DNA of 64,000 nucleotides, from contig OY820613.1 of NCBI GenBank assembly GCA_963681975.1, positions 1,860,001 to 1,924,000 on the forward strand, read 5' to 3'. The notes beneath the pieces were generated by a model that searched no databases, was not told where the DNA came from, and saw only the letters and a program-made list of their open reading frames with translations. Below, one piece after another: positions 43,437 to 50,338 of this stretch (position 1 is the stretch's first letter; every line of letters starts with the position of its first letter). The stretch comes from JANELJ01 sp024511395 (GTDB lineage Bacteria > Pseudomonadota > Gammaproteobacteria > GRL18). A program made the position numbers and the translations under genes.

Positions 43437-43662
43437 AGCATCCATGGATGGATTCACGGCGGCTTCAGCAAGGGATACACGGTTCCTGTTACGGACTATC
43501 GGTTAACTGAGGTAATCAATAAATTTTAAATGATTCTCCTTTTTGGGGGAGCTGAAACTCTAAACTTTAGGTTGAAAATTATATCATCAAAAAATGAATG
43601 ATATATTAACGACTCCATTAATAAAAAATAATTCCTTCAGCTTATAACGATATCAAAGCCGG

Positions 43663-44790
43663 TTAGTCTTCCACCAGTTCATCAAACTCATCCGAACAGT
43701 ACAGTACATTATGAGTTTTACGCTTCAGACTGCTTAACCAGCCCATCTGACGGGCAAACATAAATAAAAACAAAGTAAAAAATAACAGGTGAACCCACCA
43801 CATACCGATATAAGGTTCAACCTGGCCCTTTCGCAGCCAGTTAAATGCCACCAGTAATAAATTGGAATATACAACATATATAAGTATAGCCAGGGCCATT
43901 TTTCCATATCGTCCCTGACGGGGTGAGCTTTTACTTAAGGTTACAGCCAGCACGGCCAGTACTATCATCATAATTACCTGAGAAATACGCCATTGTAATT
44001 CACCAATATAATATAGATCAGTACTATCCCATAAATCTCTGGTAGGTAAGGCATTGCGATCAAGTTTAACTACTGCACCAGCTTTTCCAGTCAGTAATAC
44101 CCCGTAATCCTTAAATTTAATAGAACGGTAATCTCTGGAACCCGGTACTCCGTCATAACGATGACCATTCTGAAACACAATATAACGAGCCCCCTGTTGA
44201 GGATCGGATTCTAAATTAGCCTCATCTGCTGCAAGTACACTGCTGTTGTCGGTATTATCCACATGTAGAAAAACATTTTTTAAATGTGTCCGATCAGTGA
44301 TTTCCTCTGCATAAATAACTCTTCGGCCATCATTAGACAGGGTAAACTGACCGGGTACCACCAGTTCAATATCCGCCTGCAGTTTAAACTCTTCTTCCAT
44401 ATACTGCATTTTACTATTAGCCCAAGGGCCAATAACCAGCGCCAGAGAGGCTTCTATAAATACAAAGCTAACCAGGACAATAAGAACGGATTTTAATAAT
44501 GTGGACGGACCGACACCACAGGCGGCCAGAGCCACCATTTCACTGTCTTTATAAAGTCGGCTTAATGCCAGCAGTATGGCCAGAAACAGGGTTAACGGTA
44601 TAATCATCATCATACTTTCAAGATTACGAAAGCCCAGTAAAACAAACAGGAAATCAATGGAAATCTTACCACTTGCGACCGCTGCAAGAGATTTTATCAA
44701 CTGAGTGCTTAAAATTATTAAAAACAGCACTATAAAAACACCGCCAAATGTCCTTAGAACTTCCTTGGTAATGTAATCTCTAATAATCAA
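43663..44790 (-). CDS. lptF: LPS export permease LptF
   Basis: Inner-membrane permease of the LptB2FGC machine that extracts lipopolysaccharide for transport to the outer membrane. The 375-residue protein has the family pattern: three N-terminal helices (MIIRDYITKEVLRTFGGVFIVLFL...; LIILSTQLIKSL; MMIIPLTLFLAILLALSRLYKDSEMVALAACGVG), a periplasmic beta-jellyroll (about residues 125-260) and three C-terminal helices. It begins at TTG 44790 with AAAGG upstream, the only start giving the canonical MIIR. It is divergent from pepA, as is usual. The usual neighbour lptG does not follow: IS4-type b ends 93 bases after the stop. Confidence 0.93.
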   Translation of the reverse strand: MIIRDYITKEVLRTFGGVFIVLFLIILSTQLIKSLAAVASGKISIDFLFVLLGFRNLESMMMIIPLTLFLAILLALSRLYKDSEMVALAACGVGPSTLLKSVLIVLVSFVFIEASLALVIGPWANSKMQYMEEEFKLQADIELVVPGQFTLSNDGRRVIYAEEITDRTHLKNVFLHVDNTDNSSVLAADEANLESDPQQGARYIVFQNGHRYDGVPGSRDYRSIKFKDYGVLLTGKAGAVVKLDRNALPTRDLWDSTDLYYIGELQWRISQVIMMIVLAVLAVTLSKSSPRQGRYGKMALAILIYVVYSNLLLVAFNWLRKGQVEPYIGMWWVHLLFFTLFLFMFARQMGWLSSLKRKTHNVLYCSDEFDELVED

Positions 44791-45128
44791 TGCTGTTTGC
44801 CTTTATACATTTGGAGGCCCTTTCAAGGCATCCACTTTGGGATATAATAGTATTTTTTACTGGATTTAAAGGGATTTTAAGTTAAACTAGTTAATAAAAT
44901 AAATTTAACAAAACTGATTTAAAAATATTTCCTTATCATTCAAAAATGCTTAAATTATCTTTCAACACATCGATCAGGTAATTGAAACGTAATTGCAATA
45001 AATCTGAGCCAGCCAGTCATAATTTCTGACTGCTAATGATATGAGAAACCGGGCAGTCTGACAATCATTTTAATTACAGACACTCTTTTCATTAATACCT
45101 TTACCTGTGTAGCAATAGCGGAGTTAAT
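44791..45128. promoter_or_regulatory. Divergent lptF-pepA intergenic region
   Basis: This 338-bp A/T-rich gap must hold the promoters of lptF (left) and pepA (right). I see no gene and no repeat in it. A -10-like TACTATTATAT lies on the lptF side near 44845-44855, without a convincing -35. No operator could be recognised. Confidence 0.4.
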
Positions 45129-46628
45129 ATGGAATTCAGCGTAAAAAGCGGCAACCCCGAAAAACAACGAACAGCCTGTGTTGTAGTTGGAGTTTACGAA
45201 CCCAGACGCCTTACCCCGTCAGCCCAGAGACTGGATGAACTGACTGACGGTTATATTTCCAGTTTAATCCGTAGAGGTGATCTCGAAGGCAAGGCCGGTC
45301 AGACCCTTTTGCTGCACAATATAGACAATACCCTGTGTGACCGGATTCTTCTGGTAGGCTGCGGTCGGGAACGGGATTTAAGCTTTACCCGGTACCGCAA
45401 AATTATTTCTCATGCAGTCAACACTCTGAATGACACCGGCTCCATGGAAGCAGTCTTTTATCTGACCGAACTACCGGTAAAAGGCTGTGACAGTTCCCAG
45501 CGTATTCGCCATGCCATAGAGGCTGCCCAGAATACCTTGTACCGTTTTGATCAGTTAAAGAGTAAAAAAGACTCCACTCGCAGACCTTTACGAAAAATTG
45601 TACTGACAGTACCTAATCGTCGTGATCTGACCGATGGCGAACAGGCTGTCCGTGAAGGTATGGCCATTACCCAGGGTATAAAACTGGCTAAGGATCTGGG
45701 TAATATGCCCGGTAATATCTGCACCCCGACCTACCTGGCTGAACGGGCCAAAACCCTGAGCAAGCTCTACTCCAACCTCAGTGCTGAAGTATTTGAAGAA
45801 GAAGATCTGGAACAAATGGGTATGGGAGCCTTCCTTTCTGTGGCTAAAGGAAGTCGGCAACCCGCCAAATTAATTGTTATGAGTTACCTCAACGGAGATC
45901 TGGCCAAACCGCCTGTCTGCCTGGTAGGTAAAGGTGTGACCTTTGATTCCGGCGGCATCTCTCTGAAACCCGGTGCCGCCATGGATGAAATGAAATACGA
46001 TATGTGCGGTGCGGCCAGTGTCCTGGGCACTATTAATGCCGTGGCAGAACTGCAGCTGGAAACCAATATTGTTGCCGTAATCCCGGCCACTGAAAATCTG
46101 CCTGATGGTATGGCCAGCAAACCCGGTGATATTGTCACCAGTTATTCCGGTACCACTATTGAGATACTTAATACCGATGCGGAAGGCCGCTTAATCCTCT
46201 GTGATGCCCTCAGCTATTGTGAACGTTTTAATCCCGATGTAGTTATCGATGTCGCCACCTTAACAGGCGCCTGTGTGGTTGCCCTAGGTAAACATGCCGC
46301 AGGCATGTACAGTAATCACAGCCCGCTGGGACATGACTTAACCAATGCCGGCAAGGCTACCGGAGACCGTATCTGGGAAATGCCATTATGGGATGAATAT
46401 CAGGAACAGCTTAAAAGCAACTTTGCTGATTTAGCTAATATCGGCGGAAAAGAAGCCGGTTCAGTTACCGCTTCGGTGTTTTTATCGGCCTTCTGTAAAA
46501 AATATAACTGGGCACACCTTGATATTGCCGGTGTAGCCTGGGAATCCGGTAATAATAAAGGGGCTACAGGGCGCCCGGTATCACTTTTAACCCAGTATAT
46601 TATCAACCATTATAAACGCAGCCATTAA
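45129..46628 (+). CDS. pepA: Leucyl aminopeptidase PepA
   Basis: M17-family metallo-aminopeptidase; in enterobacteria the same protein also binds DNA as a Xer accessory factor and carAB regulator. The 499-residue protein has the two-metal site motifs VGKGVTFDSGGISLKPG (about residue 266, Lys and Asp ligands), MKYDMCGAA (about 295) and the signature NTDAEGRL (about 348). The N-terminal macro-like domain is complete. It is followed by holC after 5 bases, an arrangement conserved in gammaproteobacteria. Confidence 0.96.
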   Translation: MEFSVKSGNPEKQRTACVVVGVYEPRRLTPSAQRLDELTDGYISSLIRRGDLEGKAGQTLLLHNIDNTLCDRILLVGCGRERDLSFTRYRKIISHAVNTLNDTGSMEAVFYLTELPVKGCDSSQRIRHAIEAAQNTLYRFDQLKSKKDSTRRPLRKIVLTVPNRRDLTDGEQAVREGMAITQGIKLAKDLGNMPGNICTPTYLAERAKTLSKLYSNLSAEVFEEEDLEQMGMGAFLSVAKGSRQPAKLIVMSYLNGDLAKPPVCLVGKGVTFDSGGISLKPGAAMDEMKYDMCGAASVLGTINAVAELQLETNIVAVIPATENLPDGMASKPGDIVTSYSGTTIEILNTDAEGRLILCDALSYCERFNPDVVIDVATLTGACVVALGKHAAGMYSNHSPLGHDLTNAGKATGDRIWEMPLWDEYQEQLKSNFADLANIGGKEAGSVTASVFLSAFCKKYNWAHLDIAGVAWESGNNKGATGRPVSLLTQYIINHYKRSH

Positions 46629-46633
46629 GCATT

Positions 46634-47104
46634 ATGGCTCAGGTTGATTTTTATATTCTTAACGACAGTTCAGGACGCAATATCAATCAAATGGTCTGCC
46701 GTCTGTGTAATAAAGCCCTGGAAAACGGGATGCAGGTATTTATCTATACCTGCACCGAACAACAGGCCCAGATTCTGGATGAGCTATTATGGACCTATAA
46801 ATCTGACAGTTTTATCCCACATTGCATCATTTCTGATGATTTTTTACCGGTTTCACCAGCAAAAACTGAAAATTTCAACTATCCTGTAGTTATTAAAGCA
46901 GCAAATTCTGAGCTTGATCAACAATTACCGACCCAATTTAAAGGCCTGCTGATCAACCTAAGTCAGACAATACCGCCTTTTATACAGTATTTTGAACGAA
47001 TTGCTGAAATGGTTGATAAGGATGAAACTGAAAAACAACTGGCTCGTGAGCGATATCGTTTATATCGCCAGCAGGATCATACTTTAAACAAGTATGATTT
47101 ATAG
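46634..47104 (+). CDS. holC: DNA polymerase III chi subunit
   Basis: Chi links the clamp-loader to single-strand-binding protein. The 156-residue sequence begins AQVDFYILNDSSGRNINQMVCRLCNKAL and contains the family's VFIYTCTEQQAQILDELLWTY (aligned to the D-x-LW stretch) and SFIPH. It ends with a Lys/Arg-rich helix. Five bases separate it from pepA. In most relatives valS follows directly; here two IS5-like copies (3 kb) lie between, so valS needs its own transcription. Confidence 0.88.
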   Translation: MAQVDFYILNDSSGRNINQMVCRLCNKALENGMQVFIYTCTEQQAQILDELLWTYKSDSFIPHCIISDDFLPVSPAKTENFNYPVVIKAANSELDQQLPTQFKGLLINLSQTIPPFIQYFERIAEMVDKDETEKQLARERYRLYRQQDHTLNKYDL

Positions 47105-47122
47105 TTAATAATGAGCTAATTA

Positions 47123-48620
47123 GTCCGACCTGAATAAATCATAGCACATTGATTTATAAAGAAATGTTGGCGAATTATGGGTGTTAAATTTGCAGGTTTT
47201 TGGTAAAATAAGCCTTATTACCTTGCAAATTTCCAGACCAAAATGAAGCCAAAGAAACAGCCAAAAATACCTCAGGAAGACCTGTTCAGGATGCGCCTTG
47301 AAAACATGCTGGACATAAACCATGAGTTGATTAAGTTATCAAAACACATAGATTGGGAAAGTCCTGATAAAGAATGGGGCGCTCTGTTTGTATCCACTAA
47401 AGGTGCTCCTGCCATACGCACTCGATTGATTGCAGGATTGCATTACCTGAAACACCTGCATGATTTATCGGATGAACATGTAGTAAAAGGCTGGACAGAA
47501 AATCCGTACTGGCAGTATTTCTGTGGTGAAGAATACTTTCAGCATAAAATGCCTATACACCCTGTGACCATGACCAAATGGCGTAACCGGCCGGGTAAAT
47601 CAGGCAGTGAAAAATTACTGATTGAAACCATTAAAGCCGGACTAAAGAGTAAAACCATAAAGCCCGGTAGTTTAAAGAAAGTCACGGTAGATACTACCGT
47701 ACAGGAAAAGAACATCGCTTTTCCAACCGATTCAAAGCTCCTGAACAAAGCCAGAGAAAACCTGGTTAAACTGTCCAAAGAGCACGGTATTAAACTGCGC
47801 CAGAACTATAATCGGGTTGGGCCGCAATATGTACTAATGACCAGTCGTTATGCTTATGCAAAACAGTTTAAACGCATGAAGAAAATGAACAATAAACTGA
47901 AATCCCGTTTAGGTCGTGTTAAACGGGATATTGAACGACAACTGCCCAACTATTCTGTTGATATTCAGTCATTGTTTGAAGCGGCACTGGAACAGGCTCA
48001 GAAACTGATTGAGCAGGAACAGCACAGTAAGAACAAGCTTTACAGTTTACATGCTCCTGAAGTCGAGTGTATCAGTAAAGGCAAAGCTCATAAGCCTTAT
48101 GAATTTGGAGTTAAAACCAGTATTGCGGTAACTAACAAGGAAGGCTTTGTTATTGGCGCTCAAAGTTGTCCGGGCAATCCTTATGATGGACATACCTTGC
48201 TGCCACAACTGGAACAGATAAAACAGTTTACAGCCGTACAGCCGGAACAATGCTTTGTTGACCGGGGTTATCGTGGACATGAAGTAAAAGACACTAAAGT
48301 TTTTATCTCAGGTCAGAAGCGAGGCGTTACCCGAAGTATTAAAAAGGCATTAAAACGGCGCAGTGCGATTGAGCCTGAAATCGGTCATATGAAAAACGAT
48401 GGCCGTTTAGATCGCTGCTACCTCAAAGGCACAGTCGGTGATGCCATTAATGTGGTTATGGTAGCCGCTGGACATAACTTAAGAAAGATCCTCAATAAGC
48501 TCCGGCTTTTGTGGCTCAAAATTATTTCCGGTTTGATGGGATATTTTATCAAACCAGAACAATCAGCCGCTTTAAACCTGGCTTGATGTCAGGCTTAAAA
48601 CGGTATTATTCAGGTTGAAC
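47123..48620 (+). mobile_element. IS5-like element, copy H
   Basis: 1498 bp. The left flank is TAATTA (47117-47122) and the right flank TAAATA (48621-48626), so the pair does not match. The left end is of the GTCCGACCTGAATAAATC type shared with copy B. Because copy I follows after 10 bases with a true TAAATA duplication, H probably results from recombination between two neighbouring insertions. Confidence 0.92.
47243..48586 (+). CDS. IS5-family-like transposase, copy H
   Basis: 447 residues, intact triad. Individual changes are His in LSDEHVVKG, Thr and Tyr in VLMTSRYAYAKQ, Ala in LFEAALEQAQ and Thr in YLKGTVGDAIN. The 3' end (GYFIKPEQ) is of the type also seen in E. Confidence 0.92.
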   Translation: MKPKKQPKIPQEDLFRMRLENMLDINHELIKLSKHIDWESPDKEWGALFVSTKGAPAIRTRLIAGLHYLKHLHDLSDEHVVKGWTENPYWQYFCGEEYFQHKMPIHPVTMTKWRNRPGKSGSEKLLIETIKAGLKSKTIKPGSLKKVTVDTTVQEKNIAFPTDSKLLNKARENLVKLSKEHGIKLRQNYNRVGPQYVLMTSRYAYAKQFKRMKKMNNKLKSRLGRVKRDIERQLPNYSVDIQSLFEAALEQAQKLIEQEQHSKNKLYSLHAPEVECISKGKAHKPYEFGVKTSIAVTNKEGFVIGAQSCPGNPYDGHTLLPQLEQIKQFTAVQPEQCFVDRGYRGHEVKDTKVFISGQKRGVTRSIKKALKRRSAIEPEIGHMKNDGRLDRCYLKGTVGDAINVVMVAAGHNLRKILNKLRLLWLKIISGLMGYFIKPEQSAALNLA

Positions 48621-48630
48621 TAAATAAATA

Positions 48631-50128
48631 GTCCACCCTGAATAAAACATATAGCATTGATTTATAAAGAAATATTGCTTGATTATGGGTGTTAAATTTG
48701 CAAGTTTTTGGTAAAATAAGCCTTATTACCTTGCAAATTTCCATACCAAAATGAAGCCAAAGAAACAGCCAAAAATACCTCAGGAAGACCTGTTCAGGAT
48801 GCGTCTTGAAAACATGCTGGACTTAAATCATGAGTTGATTAAGTTATCAAAACACATAAACTGGGAAAGTCTTGATAAAGAATGGGGAGCCCTGTTTATA
48901 TCCACTAAAGGCGCTCCTGCTATACGCACTCGCCTGATTGCAGGATTGCATTACCTGAAACATCTGCATGATTTATCGGATGAACAGGTCGTAAAAAGCT
49001 GGACAGAAAATCCGTACTGGCAATGTTTTTGTGGAGAAGAATACTTTCAGCATAAGATGCCTATACACCCTACGACCATGACCAAATGGCGTAACCGGCT
49101 GGGTAAGTCAGGCAGTGAAAAATTACTGATTGAAACCATTAAGGCCGGACTAAAGAGTAAAACCATAAAGCCCGGCAGTTTAAAGAAAGTCACGGTAGAT
49201 ACTACCGTACAGGAAAAGAACATCGCTTTTCCAACCGATTCAAAGCTCCTGAACAAAGCCAGAGAAAACCTGGTTAAACTGTCCAAAGAGCACGGTATTA
49301 AACTGCGCCAGAATTATAATCGGATTGGACCTCAATATGTATTAATGGCCAGTCGTTATGCTCATGCAAAACAGTTTAAACGCATGAAGAAAATGAATAA
49401 TAAACTGAAATCCCGTTTAGGTCGCGTTAAAAGGGATATTGAACGACAACTGCCCAATTATTCTGTTGATATTCAGTCACTGTTTGAAGTGGTTCTGGAA
49501 CAGGCACAGAAACTGATAGAGCAGGAGCAGCACAGTAAGAACAAGCTTTACAGTTTACACGCCCCGGAAGTCGAGTGTGTCAGTAAAGGCAAAGCTCATA
49601 AGCCTTATGAATTTGGGGTTAAAGCCAGTATCGCTGTGACCAACAAGGAAGGCTTTGTTATTGGGGCTCAAAGTTGTCCAGGAAATCCTTATGATGGACA
49701 TACCTTGTTACCACAACTGGAGCAGATAAAACAGTTTACAGCAGTACAACCGGAACAGTGCTTTGTTGACCGGGGTTATCGTGGACATGAAGTAAAAGAC
49801 ACGAAAGTTTTTATCTCAGGTCAGAAACGAGGCGTTACCCGAAGTATTAAAAAGGCATTAAAACGGCGCAGTGCGATTGAGCCTGAAATTGGTCATATGA
49901 AAAACGATGGCCGTTTAGACCGCTGCTATCTGAAAGGTGCAGTCGGTGATGCCATTAATGTGGTTATGGTAGCCGCTGGTCATAACTTAAGAAAGATCCT
50001 CAATAAGCTCCGGCTTTTGTGGCTCAAAATTATTTCCGGTTTGATGGGGTGTTTTATCAAACCGGAGCAATCTGCTGCTTTAAACCTGGCTTGAGGTCAG
50101 GCTTAAAACGGTATTATTCAGGTTGAAC
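48631..50128 (+). mobile_element. IS5-like element, copy I (variant subfamily)
   Basis: 1498 bp with exact duplication TAAATA (48625-48630, 50129-50134). It is nearly identical to copy F, 8 kb away in opposite orientation. It lies between holC and valS, directly behind copy H. Confidence 0.94.
48751..50094 (+). CDS. IS5-family-like transposase, copy I (variant)
   Basis: 447-residue open frame with the variant residues described for copy F (MLDLNHELI, HINWESLDKEW, VVKSWTENPYWQCF) and the consensus Cys in GAQSCPGNP. The leader has one base change from TTTGCAGG to TTTGCAAG in the inverted repeat. All catalytic acids are present. Confidence 0.92.
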   Translation: MKPKKQPKIPQEDLFRMRLENMLDLNHELIKLSKHINWESLDKEWGALFISTKGAPAIRTRLIAGLHYLKHLHDLSDEQVVKSWTENPYWQCFCGEEYFQHKMPIHPTTMTKWRNRLGKSGSEKLLIETIKAGLKSKTIKPGSLKKVTVDTTVQEKNIAFPTDSKLLNKARENLVKLSKEHGIKLRQNYNRIGPQYVLMASRYAHAKQFKRMKKMNNKLKSRLGRVKRDIERQLPNYSVDIQSLFEVVLEQAQKLIEQEQHSKNKLYSLHAPEVECVSKGKAHKPYEFGVKASIAVTNKEGFVIGAQSCPGNPYDGHTLLPQLEQIKQFTAVQPEQCFVDRGYRGHEVKDTKVFISGQKRGVTRSIKKALKRRSAIEPEIGHMKNDGRLDRCYLKGAVGDAINVVMVAAGHNLRKILNKLRLLWLKIISGLMGCFIKPEQSAALNLA

Positions 50129-50238
50129 TAAATAAGCCCTAATCACCCGCAATAAGCGGACGGTATCTTTTACACTTCTGCAGTATTTTCCGTTGAAAAT
50201 CCCCCTTTTCAAGGGTTACTTTACGCCCTGTTAGGACT

Positions 50239-50285
50239 ATAATAAGCCGTTTGAATTCCACTATGGAATTCAAACGGCTTATTAT
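50239..50285. repeat. Perfect 22-bp-stem hairpin upstream of valS
   Basis: Bases 50239-50260 and 50264-50285 are exact inverted repeats around a CTA loop; the stem core is AAGCCGTTTGAATTCCA. It lies 54 bases before the valS start and 105 bases after copy I. There is no T-run on either strand, so it is not a typical terminator. A fully paired 47-bp palindrome is rare by chance; it may be a small mobile hairpin or a regulatory structure in the valS leader. Confidence 0.8.
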
Positions 50286-50338
50286 GCATAAACCAATACC
50301 CAATGTAGCCAAAACCTGATAAAGAGTAGCTCTCCACC

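Larger units (their letters stand above)
37456..43570 (-). mobile_element. IS4-type element b, copy 2, gutted by a nest of IS5-like copies
   Basis: Ends CTAAAGTTTAG (37456) and CTAAACTTTAG (to 43570) are those of IS4-type element b. The 8-bp flanks GTTGAAAA (37448-37455 and 43571-43578) match exactly, showing that the whole 6.1 kb descends from one insertion. Of the transposase only the last 165 and first 15 or so residues remain; the centre is replaced by copies E and F, an IS982 fragment, an IS5-like fragment and copy G. The leader at 43257-43570 includes a conserved hairpin (43411-43436). Confidence 0.88.
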
